Below are positions 51,993 through 61,176 of a stretch of DNA of 64,000 nucleotides, one piece after another; position 1 is the stretch's first letter; the number at the start of each line of letters is the position of its first letter. The translations under genes were made by a program, and so were the position numbers. The notes beneath the pieces are model-generated. The model saw nothing but the letters and a program-made list of their open reading frames with translations, ran no database searches and had not been told where the DNA came from. Source of the stretch: Actinomadura sp. NBRC 104425 (GTDB taxonomy: Bacteria > Actinomycetota > Actinomycetes > Streptosporangiales > Streptosporangiaceae); assembly GCF_030269545.1 (NCBI RefSeq), contig NZ_BSTN01000004.1:1-64000 (forward strand), given 5' to 3'.

Positions 51993-53087
51993 TCAGGAGG
52001 CGGGGTAGGGGACGCCGCCGGCGGCCGCGGCCCGCTCGTGCAGGCGGCGGTTGGCGGCCGCCATCTCCGCGGCCGTCCGGCAGCCGGGCGAGGCGGTGCG
52101 CAGCATGCCGAACAGCACCGGGTCGGCGGGGGAGCGCAGCATCGGCACGCGGCCGATCCGCAGCGCCTTGACCAGCACGACGCCGCTGAGGCCGACGTCG
52201 CGGACCTCCGTCCCGGCGAGCACCTCGCCGATCAGCTCCGCCGCGCGGGCGGCGGGCAGCAGCACCATCGCCCACGGATGCGGCCGCGCCCACTCGCCCA
52301 ACCGGACCAGCTCCGCCACGTCCGGCCGCATCCGGTCGGCGAAGTCGCGGTAGGGGAGCCGCTCCACCTTCGACGGCGCCACCCCCTCGGGCGGACGCGT
52401 CCCGTCGAACACCGCGGCCTTGGCCTCGAACCGCCACCCCGCCTCGGCGGGCTTGGCCTGGCCGGAGACGTGATCGGCCCGGACGCGGCGCTGGAGGGCG
52501 ACCAGGTCGCCCGCGTCCCGGCACGGCACCGTGCACACCAGCACCCGCTCGGGCGCCGCGACCAGCCGCAGCGTGGCCCGCGTGATGACGCCGTGCCGGC
52601 CCATGCCCCCGCGCACCGCGTCGAACAGCCCGCGGCGGCGCGACGCCGAGCACGCCGCGATCTCGCCCTGCCGGGTGACGACCTCCAGCGCCGACACGTT
52701 GTCGGCCTGCGTCCCGTGCACGTGGGACGTCCCGCCCACCCCGCCCGCCGACAGCGTGCCGCCCACCGTCAGGTCGAGGTGGTCGGTCAGCACCGGCGGC
52801 GTGAGCCCGTGCGGCAGGGTGGCGTCCAGCACCTCCCGCCACGTCGCGCCCGCGTCCACGGTGATGTGATCGCGGCCCACGTCGTGGACGGCCCGCATGC
52901 CGCGCATGTCGATCATGACGCCGCCCGGGGCCTGCGACTCGCCCGCCGTGGAGTGCCCGCATCCGCGCGCCGCCACCGGCAGGCCGTCCGCCGCGGCCCG
53001 CCGCACCGCGTCGGCCACCTCGCGCGCGCACGACGGGCGGGCCACGCGCAGCGGCCGGGTGCGGACGATGCCGCCGAAGTCGTCCAC
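51993..53087 (-). CDS. FAD-dependent oxidoreductase (PCMH type, cytokinin dehydrogenase-like)
   Basis: A 364-residue flavoprotein of the vanillyl-alcohol/cytokinin oxidase superfamily. The FAD domain shows PVAARGCGHSTAGESQAPGG, where the His of GHS may hold FAD covalently, then DHITVDAGATWREVLDATLP and LTVGGTLSAGGVGGTSHVHG. The C-terminal substrate cap is shorter than in most relatives (about 450 residues), so it may be reduced or atypical. GTG 53087 follows the MarR stop by 4 bases; the two form an operon. Confidence 0.87.
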   Translation of the reverse strand: MDDFGGIVRTRPLRVARPSCAREVADAVRRAAADGLPVAARGCGHSTAGESQAPGGVMIDMRGMRAVHDVGRDHITVDAGATWREVLDATLPHGLTPPVLTDHLDLTVGGTLSAGGVGGTSHVHGTQADNVSALEVVTRQGEIAACSASRRRGLFDAVRGGMGRHGVITRATLRLVAAPERVLVCTVPCRDAGDLVALQRRVRADHVSGQAKPAEAGWRFEAKAAVFDGTRPPEGVAPSKVERLPYRDFADRMRPDVAELVRLGEWARPHPWAMVLLPAARAAELIGEVLAGTEVRDVGLSGVVLVKALRIGRVPMLRSPADPVLFGMLRTASPGCRTAAEMAAANRRLHERAAAAGGVPYPAS

Positions 53088-53091
53088 CGCG

Positions 53092-53568
53092 CTACCGGCG
53101 GCGCTGCCGGGACCGTTCGCGCAGCCGCTCGGCCACGCGGTTCAGTGCCTCGCCCAGCACCTCCAGCTCGTCGTCCGACAGCTGCTCGATGAGCAGTTCG
53201 CGCACCACCGCCCGGTGGCCGGGCCGGACCCGGGCCAGCGCGGCGGCGCCCTTGTCGGTCAGCTCCGCCCACACCGCGCGGCGGTCGGCGTCGCACGGCC
53301 GACGCCGCACCAGCCCGTCCTTCTCCAGCCCCGCCACCTGGTAGGTGAGCCTGCTCTTGGAGACCATCGCCTCGCGGGCCAGGTCGGACATGCGCATCCG
53401 GTGCCCCTCTGCCCAGTCCAGCCGCACCAGCACCTCGAACTCCCCGTGCGACAGCCCGCCGTCGCGCTTGAGCTGGCGTTCGATCTCGTGCTCCAGCAGG
53501 TGCGAGGCGGTCAGAAAGCCCAGCCAGGCGCGCATCTGCCGGGGATCGAGGGGCGAGGTGCCTGTCAC
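53092..53568 (-). CDS. MarR-family transcriptional regulator
   Basis: A 158-residue MarR protein: AWLGFLTASHLLEHEIERQL, SHGEFEVLVRLDWAEGHRMR, DLAREAMVSKSRLTYQVAGL (recognition helix) and GLVRRRPCDADRRAVWAELT (wing). It is first in an operon with the FAD oxidoreductase and probably controls it, with a clear inverted repeat just upstream. The ligand is unknown. Confidence 0.92.
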   Translation of the reverse strand: MTGTSPLDPRQMRAWLGFLTASHLLEHEIERQLKRDGGLSHGEFEVLVRLDWAEGHRMRMSDLAREAMVSKSRLTYQVAGLEKDGLVRRRPCDADRRAVWAELTDKGAAALARVRPGHRAVVRELLIEQLSDDELEVLGEALNRVAERLRERSRQRRR

Positions 53569-53578
53569 ATCACCATCA

Positions 53579-53600
53579 TAGTTCGTTCGGATTTGAACTA
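53579..53600 (-). promoter_or_regulatory. Operator for the MarR regulator
   Basis: TAGTTC (53579-53584) and GAACTA (53595-53600) form a perfect inverted repeat with 10 bases between, 11 bases upstream of the MarR start. The size and position match typical MarR autoregulatory sites. An earlier GTTCG copy (53581-53585) nests within it. Confidence 0.65.
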
Positions 53601-53877
53601 ACCGTCCGTGCGGACGTCGCCCGCGCCCGCTGACCGGCGCCGTTTCGGGTGGGAGCGAACACGCGATGCGGAACGACCGCGTGAACGGCCGAGTGAAAGC
53701 GACCGGAAGAGCGCCCAGGTCCCGGCCTGGTGCTATCTGTCGCGTTATGTACCGACTGGTTGCGTCTACAGCCCTGTCATGCCGATGTCATATGGATCAC
53801 GGCAGAATGGCGAGAAGTTCCAGATTGCCGTTTCTGGGCATGTGATCGTCGAAGATTGCTGGGAAGGCGGTGCGTTG

Positions 53878-55275
53878 GTGACGCACGGTAGTGAGTTCGT
53901 GGTGGTGGCCAACCGGCTGCCGGTGGACCGGGTCGTCGACGAGGACGGGACGGCCTCCTGGCGGCGCAGCCCGGGGGGCCTGGTCAGCGCCATCGCGCCG
54001 GTGATGCGCCGGCGTCACGGCACATGGATCGGATGGGCGGGCGCGCCCGACGAGGAGCTGGAGCCGTTCGAGGAGGACGGCATGTCCCTGTGGCCGGTCA
54101 AGCAGACCAGGCGGGACGTCGAGCTCTACTACGAGGGGTTCTCCAACGCCACGCTGTGGCCGCTCTACCACGACGTGGTGGCCCCGCCGGTGTACTCCCG
54201 GGAGATGTGGGACGCCTACGTGAGCGTCAACGAGCGGTTCGCCGACGCGGCCGCCGAGGTCGCCGCGGAGAACGCCGTGGTGTGGGTGCAGGACTACCAG
54301 CTGCAGCTCGTCCCGGCCATGCTGCGGCGCCGCCGCCGCGACGTGCGGATCGGCTTCTTCCTGCACATCCCGTTCCCGCCGCTGGAGCTGTTCTGGCAGC
54401 TGCCGTGGCGGCGGCAGATCCTGGAGGGCCTGCTGGGCGCCGACCTGGTCGGCTTCCAGCTGCCCGGCGCGGCGGCCAACTTCGTCCGGCTGTGCCGCCG
54501 CCTGCTGGACGCCCGGCACTTCCGCCAGGACGTGCTGTGGGAGGAGCGGGTCGTGCGGGCGCGCGCGTTCCCCATCTCCGTCGATGTGGACGAGCTGAAG
54601 TCGCTGGTCGCCCAGCCCAGCGTGCGCGAGCGGGCCGAGGAGATCCGTGCCGACCTCGGCGACCCCACGATCCTGCTCGGCGTCGACCGGCTCGACTACA
54701 CCAAGGGCATCGCCCAGCGCCTGCAGGCGTTCGGGGAGCTGTTCGAGGACGGCCACCTCAAACCGGGCCAGGCGGTGTTCGTGCAGATCGCCACGCCCAG
54801 CCGGGAGCGGGTCGAGCAGTACCAGCTGCTGCGCGACCAGATCGAGCAGCAGGTCGGCCGCATCAACGGCGACTACGGGGAGCTGGGCTTCCCCGTCGTG
54901 CACTACCTGCACACCTCCTACGACCGCGCCGAGCTGGCCGCCCTCTACCTGGCCGCGGACGTCATGGTGGTCACCCCGCTGCGGGACGGCATGAACCTGG
55001 TCGCCAAGGAGTACGTCGCCTGCCGCGACGACCTGCGCGGCGCGCTGGTGCTCAGCGAGTTCGCCGGCGCGGCCGCCGAGCTCAAGCGGGCCTTCCAGGT
55101 CAACCCGTACGACATCGACGGGCTCAAGAGCACCATGCTGGCCGCGATGAACGCCGACCCGGCCGAACAGGCCCGCCGCATGCGCGCGATGCGCAAGCGC
55201 GTCCTCGAACACGACGTCGACCGCTGGGCCAGGGACTTCCTCAGCGCTCTGGAACAGCCCCAACGGGTCAACTGA
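53878..55275 (+). CDS. otsA: Trehalose-6-phosphate synthase (GT20)
   Basis: A 465-residue OtsA that joins UDP- or GDP-glucose with glucose 6-phosphate. Landmarks: [12 protein letters not shown] at the start, [73 protein letters not shown], and [17 protein letters not shown]. All conserved catalytic segments are present. The start GTG 53878 fits the family N-terminus; the frame is open further upstream (to 53608), but that part has no homology. The gene stands alone; no otsB is adjacent. Confidence 0.94.
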   Translation: MTHGSEFVVVANRLPVDRVVDEDGTASWRRSPGGLVSAIAPVMRRRHGTWIGWAGAPDEELEPFEEDGMSLWPVKQTRRDVELYYEGFSNATLWPLYHDVVAPPVYSREMWDAYVSVNERFADAAAEVAAENAVVWVQDYQLQLVPAMLRRRRRDVRIGFFLHIPFPPLELFWQLPWRRQILEGLLGADLVGFQLPGAAANFVRLCRRLLDARHFRQDVLWEERVVRARAFPISVDVDELKSLVAQPSVRERAEEIRADLGDPTILLGVDRLDYTKGIAQRLQAFGELFEDGHLKPGQAVFVQIATPSRERVEQYQLLRDQIEQQVGRINGDYGELGFPVVHYLHTSYDRAELAALYLAADVMVVTPLRDGMNLVAKEYVACRDDLRGALVLSEFAGAAAELKRAFQVNPYDIDGLKSTMLAAMNADPAEQARRMRAMRKRVLEHDVDRWARDFLSALEQPQRVN

Positions 55276-55810
55276 CCCGCCGTCCCCCGCAGGGGGACCT
55301 TAGGGGGACACAGCCTTCCGAACCCCTGAGCGACCGACCCGACTGTGCCCCCCGCCGAAAGGACGGCTCCCCGGTCCGAACCCCGCGGATGACCGGTCCG
55401 AACCCCTGTGCCGCCCGGTCCTGAGGCGACCGCGTCGCGCCGGCGCACCACCCGCGCGCTTGTTGTGGAGCGTGCCACCGACTTGACGGACGCGCCGTCA
55501 CCACCGCTCGTGCCCCGGGCCCGGCAGATGCGGGGACGCCGCGTCCGACCAGCCGCCGGCGCCGCGGCGAACGCCGCCCCCTCGTCGGCGCTCGCAGCCT
55601 CGCCGCAGCCCGCTCGGCGCCCTCTCGCACCGCCCGGACGGGGCGTTCCAGACGCGGCCCGAGACGCCGGCTCCCGGCTCGCGCCGACCTCCCCGCGCAA
55701 AGCCGCCCCCGCAGCCGGCGGTCTCGGGCACGCGGCAGGCGGCCGTCACCCGGCGGCCCCGGGCGGCTTCCGGCACGCCCGGGGAACCCGCGGGCGGGCC
55801 GCCCGGGGTC
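55276..55810. other. Intergenic region, 535 bp
   Basis: It lies between otsA (plus) and a convergent ATPase gene. It contains the hairpin GTCCCCCGCAGGGGGAC at 55281-55297, a possible otsA terminator. TCCGAACCCC occurs three times: 55317-55326, 55375-55384 and 55397-55406; the last two are part of a 14-base repeat (CCGGTCCGAACCCC) spaced exactly 22 bases. No gene is recognised. Confidence 0.55.
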
Positions 55811-56410
55811 TCAGCGGCCGGTGGAGGCCGGGCGCAGGTCGAAGGCCGCCCAGACGGCCTTGCCGCCGGTGGACAGGGGCGCCCAGCCCCACGCGTCGCT
55901 GACCGCGCCGACCACCACCAGGCCGCGGCCCGCCTCGCCGAAGCGGTCCGGGTCGGGCTCGGCCTGCTCGGGCACCTGGGCGCCCGGGTCGGTGACGGCC
56001 ACGACCAGGCGGCGCGGATGCCCCAGCAGCACCACCTGGATGGGGCACGGCGGCGCCGGGCGCAGCAGGCCCGTCAGGCCGTGCCGCAACGCGTTGGTGA
56101 CCAGCTCGGACACCGTGACCAGGACGTCCTCGGCGGCGTCGGCCAGCCCCCATTCCTCCAGCGTGGCCCGCGTGAACTCGCGGGCCGCCTTCGGCGAGGC
56201 GGCGTCGGCGGGCAGCACCCGGCGGGCGGTGCGCGGACGCCCCGAGGGCGGCGTCGGCCAGTGGCCGGCCAGCCCCGGTGTGGCCGGCGGGACCAACGCC
56301 GTCGGGCCGGCGTCCGGCCACAGCGCCCGCCCGGCGGCCGCGGGCCGCCAGGCCCGCCTCCCCCCGTGCGCGGCCGGAGCGGCGACGTCGTCTGCCTGGT
56401 CAACGATCAT
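55811..56410 (-). CDS. RsbW-like ATP-binding regulatory protein
   Basis: A 199-residue protein with about 65 Pro/Ala-rich N-terminal residues and a HATPase domain: EFTRATLEEWGLADAAEDVL, VTVSELVTNALRHGLTG (N-box), VVAVTDPGAQVPEQ (G1) and GEAGRGLVVVGAVSDAWGWA (G2). It is divergent from a DUF397 gene. In many actinobacteria such ATPases, DUF397 proteins and a helix-turn-helix (WhiJ-like) protein form one regulatory unit; the helix-turn-helix member is missing here. The start is ATG 56410. Confidence 0.9.
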   Translation of the reverse strand: MIVDQADDVAAPAAHGGRRAWRPAAAGRALWPDAGPTALVPPATPGLAGHWPTPPSGRPRTARRVLPADAASPKAAREFTRATLEEWGLADAAEDVLVTVSELVTNALRHGLTGLLRPAPPCPIQVVLLGHPRRLVVAVTDPGAQVPEQAEPDPDRFGEAGRGLVVVGAVSDAWGWAPLSTGGKAVWAAFDLRPASTGR

Positions 56411-56479
56411 TGTCAGACCCCAGTGGCGAGCGGGTGTTCAGTGCGCGGCGTTCGCTATCTTGCTCCCCATGTCGTGCAG

Positions 56480-56527
56480 ATGCAAGACCGTCTGCATGAA
56501 CCAATGCAAGAACGAATGCACGTGCAT
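56480..56527. promoter_or_regulatory. Cluster of ATGCA/TGCAT boxes between divergent genes
   Basis: Five copies of ATGCA or its reverse complement lie within 48 bases: 56480-56484 (forward), 56493-56497 (reverse), 56504-56508 (forward), 56516-56520 (forward) and 56523-56527 (reverse). The last two form the palindrome ATGCACGTGCAT; the first two form an inverted repeat with an 8-base spacer. Starts are 11 to 13 bases apart, near one helical turn, apart from the final palindrome. It sits about 70 bases before the ATPase start and 80 before the DUF397 start. Confidence 0.7.
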
Positions 56528-56606
56528 CTCGTACCATGGCTACAGGGGTGGGGCGAGATCGCAGCCTCCCGCGCGGGAGGCGAGACGGCCTGACAAGGGG
56601 GCACGC

Positions 56607-56837
56607 ATGTACGGCGACGAGCTGTCGGACCTCTGGCGGCACGGACTCGTCTGGCAGAAGAGCCGCCGCAGCAACCCGAGCGGCAACTGCGTCGAGTTGG
56701 CCGAACTTCCCACCGGGGAGATCGCGGTGCGCAACTCCCGGTATCCGGACGGACCGATCCTCGTCTACACGCGGGAGGAGGTCGAGGCGTTCGTGGGCGG
56801 TGCCAAGGACGGCGACTTCGACCACATGCTGGTCTGA
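56607..56837 (+). CDS. DUF397 domain protein
   Basis: A 76-residue DUF397 protein: GLVWQKSRRSNPSGNCVELA, ELPTGEIAVRNSRYPDGPIL, VYTREEVEAFVGGAKDGDFD are the whole family core. DUF397 proteins act with WhiJ/BldB-type helix-turn-helix regulators in development and antibiotic control. ATG 56607 follows ACAAGGGGGCACGC. Divergent from an RsbW-like ATPase gene, with an operator-like cluster between. Confidence 0.92.
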   Translation: MYGDELSDLWRHGLVWQKSRRSNPSGNCVELAELPTGEIAVRNSRYPDGPILVYTREEVEAFVGGAKDGDFDHMLV

Positions 56838-56919
56838 GCCGCGGTCCGGTCGGGACCGTCGGTAAACCGAAACCGAATCCCGTTCCATTTTGGCGTTCCG
56901 CCGGGTACCGTGCTGACGC

Positions 56920-58470
56920 ATGCACCTGGGACAGATCGCCGAGCGATCGCCCGGCAGGCCCGCCGTGATCATGGCGGGCTCCGGGCGGATCGTCACGTAC
57001 CGGGAACTCGACGAGGAGTCCAACCGGCTCGCGCAGCTCCTCCGTGCCGAGGGGCTGCGCCCCGGTGACCACGTCGCCTTCATGCTCGAGAACCATCCGC
57101 TGTTCCTGGCCGTGGCCTGGGCGGCGCAGCGTTCCGGGCTCTACTACACCGCCGTCAGCTCGCGGCTGCAGGCCGACGAGCTGGCCTACATCGTCGACAA
57201 CTGCGAGGCGAAGGTCTTCATCTCCTCGCAGGCCCTGGCCGGCACCGCTGCGGCCGTCACCGAGCGCACACCCAGGGTGCGGCTGCGGCTGATGCTGGAC
57301 GGCGTCGCGCCGGGCTTCGAGTCGTACGAGGAGCGGGTCGCGGCCCATCCGCCGACGCCCATCGCCGACGAGTGCGAGGGCGTCGACATGCTGTACTCCT
57401 CGGGCACCACCGGCCGCCCCAAGGGCGTCAAACCGGAGCTGCGGCTGGACCCGATGGGCACGCCGGGCCCCCTCTACCAGCTGATCTCCCTGCTGTTCCA
57501 GCCCGACGGCGACTCGGTGTACCTGTCCCCGGCGCCGCTCTACCACGCCGCGCCGCTGCGCTACAGCCTCACCTTCCAACGGTTCGGCGCCACCGTCGTG
57601 GTGATGGAGAAGTTCGACCCCGAGCAGGCCCTCGCGGCCATCGACAAGTACGGGGTGACGCACAGCCAGTGGGTGCCCACCCACTTCATTAGGATGCTCA
57701 AGCTGCCGCCGGAGGTGCGCGCCCGCTACGACCTGTCGACGCTGCGGTGCGCCGTGCACGCCGCCGCGCCCTGCCCCGTCCCGGTCAAGGAGCAGATGAT
57801 CGAGTGGTGGGGCCCGATCCTGCACGAGTACTACGCCGGGACCGAGGGCAACTGCTTCGTCTACACCGACTCCCAGGACTGGCTCACCCACAAGGGCACG
57901 GTCGGACGGCCTCTGCTGGGCGAGATCCACGTCCTCGACGAGAACGGCGACGAGCTGCCGCCCGGCACGCCCGGCACCCTCTACTTCGGCGCCGGCCCCG
58001 AGTTCGAGTACCACGGCGACGCCGAGAAGACCGCCGCGTCCCGCGACCCCAAGGGCCGCGGCTGGACGACGCTCGGCGACGTCGGCTACGTGGACGAGGA
58101 CGGCTTCCTGTACCTGACCGACCGCCGCTCCTACATGATCATCAGCGGCGGGGTGAACATCTACCCGCAGGAGGCCGAGAACGTGCTGGCCGTGCATCCG
58201 AAGGTCGCCGACGTGGCGGTCATCGGCGTGCCGGACCCCGAGATGGGCGAGTCGGTCAAGGCCGTCGTGCAGCCGGTGTCCATGGACGACGCGGGCTCCG
58301 AGCTGGAGGCCGAGCTGATCGCCTACTGCCGCGAGCGCCTGGCCCACTACAAGTGTCCGCGCTCGGTCGACTTCCGCGCCGAGCTGCCCCGCCACGCCAC
58401 CGGCAAGCTCTACAAGCGCCTGCTCAAGGACGAGTACTGGAAGGACGCCGCCACCGGGCCGCGGCCCTGA
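56920..58470 (+). CDS. Acyl-CoA synthetase (ANL superfamily)
   Basis: A 516-residue AMP-forming acyl-CoA ligase: P-loop LYSSGTTGRPKGVKPELRL, YLSPAPLYHAAPLRYSL, HEYYAGTEGNCFVYTDSQDW, GWTTLGDVGYVDEDGFLYLT, ISGGVNIYPQEAENVL and the C-terminal HATGKLYKRLLKDEYW with the catalytic lysine. It resembles FadD4/fatty-acid or steroid side-chain ligases. The start is ATG 56920. It faces the DHA2 exporter gene, with a bidirectional terminator between. Confidence 0.93.
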   Translation: MHLGQIAERSPGRPAVIMAGSGRIVTYRELDEESNRLAQLLRAEGLRPGDHVAFMLENHPLFLAVAWAAQRSGLYYTAVSSRLQADELAYIVDNCEAKVFISSQALAGTAAAVTERTPRVRLRLMLDGVAPGFESYEERVAAHPPTPIADECEGVDMLYSSGTTGRPKGVKPELRLDPMGTPGPLYQLISLLFQPDGDSVYLSPAPLYHAAPLRYSLTFQRFGATVVVMEKFDPEQALAAIDKYGVTHSQWVPTHFIRMLKLPPEVRARYDLSTLRCAVHAAAPCPVPVKEQMIEWWGPILHEYYAGTEGNCFVYTDSQDWLTHKGTVGRPLLGEIHVLDENGDELPPGTPGTLYFGAGPEFEYHGDAEKTAASRDPKGRGWTTLGDVGYVDEDGFLYLTDRRSYMIISGGVNIYPQEAENVLAVHPKVADVAVIGVPDPEMGESVKAVVQPVSMDDAGSELEAELIAYCRERLAHYKCPRSVDFRAELPRHATGKLYKRLLKDEYWKDAATGPRP

Positions 58471-58584
58471 CCCGCGTCCCCTCGCATCCCGCGCCGGGCG
58501 GCCCCCGGCGTGGCATCCGCCGCCCCGCGCCCGGGGCCGCTCCGTAATCGCCTTCGAGGCGGGATGAGAGGGGCGTACAGCGGA

Positions 58585-58627
58585 GAACGCCCCGCCCCGA
58601 AGGCTGAGACCTCGGGACGGGGCGTTC
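58585..58627. terminator. Bidirectional terminator
   Basis: GAACGCCCCG (58585-58594) pairs with CGGGGCGTTC (58618-58627), and the stem continues inward as CCCGA/TCGGG after a single mismatch, with a loop of about 11. It lies between the convergent acyl-CoA synthetase and DHA2 genes. Confidence 0.8.
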
Positions 58628-58641
58628 GGCCGTGCGGATGC

Positions 58642-60192
58642 TCAGTGCATCGGCATGGGCGCGTCGACGGCGCCGTCGGGCTTCTTGCGCGGCAGCATCA
58701 GCGCCGGGATGAAGGCCAGCACCAGCAGCGCCAGCGACCACCAGTAGGTGGTCTGGAACGCGTCGGCCATCTTGTTGAAGACCTGGGCCATGACCTCGGG
58801 CGGCACCTGCTGCGCCTGCGCCCCGGCGGGGGCCTCGGCCGCGCCGCCGCCGGTGGGCAGGTCGCGGGCCCGCAGCTGGGAGGCCAGCAGGACGGCGATG
58901 AACGCGGTGCCGATCGAGCCCGCCACCTGCTGGATGATGTTCAGCGCGGTGGAGGCCCGCGGCACCTCGTCGTGCTGCAGGGTCTGCATGGCGGCCGACA
59001 TGGTCGGCATCATCGTCATGCCCATGCCGAGCCCCATGACGAACAGCGCGGCGCCCAGCCCCCAGTACGAGGCGTCGGCGGTGAGCTGCGAGGCGAAGCC
59101 CGCGACGCCCAGCACCACGATGGTGAGGCCGATCCACACGACCCGGCCGGGGCCCACGCGGTCGGTGAGCTTGCCGCCGATCGGCATGGTGACCATGGCG
59201 CCCACGCCCTGCGGGGCCAGCAGCAGGCCCGCGGTGAACGCGCTCTCGCCGCGCACCGACTGGTAGTACAGCGGCAGGATCAGCATGGCGCCGAAGAAGG
59301 CGCAGGCGAACAGCACCAGCGTGCCGGACGCGGTGGCCACCGAGCGGCGCTGGAACAGCCGCAGGTCGATCAGCGGGTTCTTGTTGTGGCGGCCGAGCGC
59401 GTGGACGACGAACCCGAGCGTCAGCACCGCCCCGGCGATGGTGGCGATGAGCACGTTCGGACGGCCGAAGTCGGACTTCTCCGCGCCGGTGGCCAGCCCG
59501 TAGATCAGCGCGGCCAGCCCCGGCGACAGCAGCAGCAGCCCGAGGAAGTCGAGCCGCTCGGCGGGGCGCGGTTCGTCGCGCTTGAGGATGCGCGCGGCCA
59601 GGAACAGCGCCACCGCGCCGATCGGCACGTTGATGTAGAAGATCCAGCGCCAGGAGACGTCGTCGACCAGCCATCCGCCCAGGATGGGGCCGGTGATCGG
59701 GCCGAGCAGCATCGGGATGCCGACGATGCTCATCACCTGGCCGACCCGCTGCGGGCCGGCGGCCTGGGTGAGGATCGTCATGCCGGCGGGCATGATCATG
59801 CCGCCGCCCAGGCCCTGCAGCACCCGGAAGGCGATCAGGGACTCGGCGTTCCAGGCCGTGCCCGCCAGCGCGGACCCGGCGACGAACAGCACGATCGACA
59901 GGATGTACAGGCGCTTGGTGCCGAACCGCGCGGAGGCCCAGCCGGTCACCGGGATGACCGTGGCCAGTGCGAGCGTGTAGCCGGTGGCCACCCACTGGAT
60001 GGTGGCGAGCGACGCGTCGAAGTCCTCGGACAGGTGCTTGAGCGCGACGTTGACGACGGTCACGTCCAGGATGGACATGATCGCGCCGAGGACGACGACG
60101 ATGGCCACCGCGAGCACGCCGCGGTCGAGCCCTCCAGCGGACGCCGAGTCCGGCGGATCGGCCTTCGTCTGCGAAGACGCGGGAGCGGTCAA
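58642..60192 (-). CDS. DHA2-family multidrug exporter (MFS, 14 TM)
   Basis: A major facilitator of about 516 residues, EmrB/QacA type: VLGAIMSILDVTVVNVALKH in TM1, WVATGYTLALATVIPVTGWA, motif A ARFGTKRLYILSIVLFVAGS, motif C region GPITGPILGGWLVDDVSWRW. The tail is Ala/Gln/Pro-rich. A TTG at 60192 with GGAAG upstream is the likely start; GTG 60288 would add 32 residues without family support. It is separate from the exporter at 41855 and not a close copy. Confidence 0.9.
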   Translation of the reverse strand: MTAPASSQTKADPPDSASAGGLDRGVLAVAIVVVLGAIMSILDVTVVNVALKHLSEDFDASLATIQWVATGYTLALATVIPVTGWASARFGTKRLYILSIVLFVAGSALAGTAWNAESLIAFRVLQGLGGGMIMPAGMTILTQAAGPQRVGQVMSIVGIPMLLGPITGPILGGWLVDDVSWRWIFYINVPIGAVALFLAARILKRDEPRPAERLDFLGLLLLSPGLAALIYGLATGAEKSDFGRPNVLIATIAGAVLTLGFVVHALGRHNKNPLIDLRLFQRRSVATASGTLVLFACAFFGAMLILPLYYQSVRGESAFTAGLLLAPQGVGAMVTMPIGGKLTDRVGPGRVVWIGLTIVVLGVAGFASQLTADASYWGLGAALFVMGLGMGMTMMPTMSAAMQTLQHDEVPRASTALNIIQQVAGSIGTAFIAVLLASQLRARDLPTGGGAAEAPAGAQAQQVPPEVMAQVFNKMADAFQTTYWWSLALLVLAFIPALMLPRKKPDGAVDAPMPMH

Positions 60193-60546
60193 AACGGTCT
60201 TCCAATCATCTGGGCCCGGGCATGCGGGCGCGACGGGATCACGACGGGGCTTCGGGATGCCGCAGCAAAATACTGCAGCGACTGACACTTTCGCGAACGA
60301 TTAAACCCCCGCCGTACCGGGAGTATTCCGGCGGGGTCTGACATTTCCGTGCACGTCGGCCGTCTCCCCCTGCAACGGGCCGTGACCCGCAGCGCCATGC
60401 GGATGTGACATACCCGACATCCCCCTCAGGCTCCCCGGACACCGGGACATGCTCGCCGACACGCCCGCCGAGACACCCGCCGACTTGTCCGCCGCGAGGC
60501 GCGGCGCACCCCGGTGCCCGGTGGACCTACCGTGCGGGAGCGGCCG
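60193..60546. other. Intergenic region, 354 bp
   Basis: It lies between dhaL and the DHA2 exporter, both on the minus strand. A hairpin, CCCCGCCG (60307-60314) with CGGCGGGG (60329-60336), may terminate dhaKL transcripts or act as an operator for the exporter. The stretch 60240-60310 is AT-richer and probably holds the exporter promoter. No gene is seen. Confidence 0.55.
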
Positions 60547-61176
60547 TCACAGGGAGGGGACCGGGGAGGGCACGTCCGCGGCGGGGTCGGCGGCGGTGGC
60601 GAGGGCCCAGAACAGCAGCGCGACCCCGACCGCCCCCGGGTCGGGCCGCCCCTTGACGCGGTCGCCGACGTAGCTGGCCCGGCCCATGCGGGCGCGCAGC
60701 TCCGCGGTGCGGGCGGCGCCCTCGGCGGCGGCCCGCGCCGCGGCGGCGAACGCGTCGTCCCCGCCCGCGCGCAGCGCGTCGACGGCGGGCGCCAGGGCGT
60801 CCACCAGCGTGCGGTCGCCCACCTTCGCCTCGCCGACGCGCTGGATGGCCGCCAGCCCGGCCGCCGCGCCCTCCGCCCAGGCCGCCGCGTCCGCGCCGGA
60901 CTCCAGCGCCCGGGCGATCTCGGTGAACAGCAGGCCGAGCAGCGGGCCGCTGGTGCCGCCGACCTCGTCCAGGAACACCGTGCCGAGCACGCCGAACGCC
61001 GGCCCCCCGGACCGCTCGAACGCGGCGACCGCCGCGCGCAGCCCGCCCCGCAGGTTGTCGCCGAAGTCGCCGTCGCCGCTGTGCCGGTCGAGCGCGGTGA
61101 GCTCGGCGTGCGCGTCCTCGGCCGCGGCGGCGTAGCGGCGCAGCACGGACTCCTGGTCGGCCTCGGTGGCGGGCAT
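60547..61176 (-). CDS. dhaL: Dihydroxyacetone kinase subunit DhaL
   Basis: A 209-residue DhaL-type protein: AELTALDRHSGDGDFGDNLR (the Asp-rich Mg-ADP site), FLDEVGGTSGPLLGLLFTEI, LAAIQRVGEAKVGDRTLVDA and YVGDRVKGRPDPGAVGVALL. It holds the nucleotide for phosphate transfer to dihydroxyacetone bound by DhaK. It starts at ATG 61176, overlapping the DhaK stop by one base. No DhaM (phosphoryl donor) gene follows; it must be elsewhere, or the subunit uses ATP. Confidence 0.93.
   Translation of the reverse strand: MPATEADQESVLRRYAAAAEDAHAELTALDRHSGDGDFGDNLRGGLRAAVAAFERSGGPAFGVLGTVFLDEVGGTSGPLLGLLFTEIARALESGADAAAWAEGAAAGLAAIQRVGEAKVGDRTLVDALAPAVDALRAGGDDAFAAAARAAAEGAARTAELRARMGRASYVGDRVKGRPDPGAVGVALLFWALATAADPAADVPSPVPSL

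Noticed and set aside
53608..53877. N-terminal extension of otsA by 90 codons
   Set aside because: No similarity to the family, poor codon bias and AT-rich promoter-like sequence inside it; GTG 53878 fits the conserved N-terminus.
56470..56606. Cys-rich frame before the DUF397 gene (MSCRCKTVCMNQCKNEC), which looks like a small metal-binding peptide
   Set aside because: The cysteines come from the repeated TGCA boxes read in one frame; there is no ribosome binding site and it runs straight into the DUF397 start.
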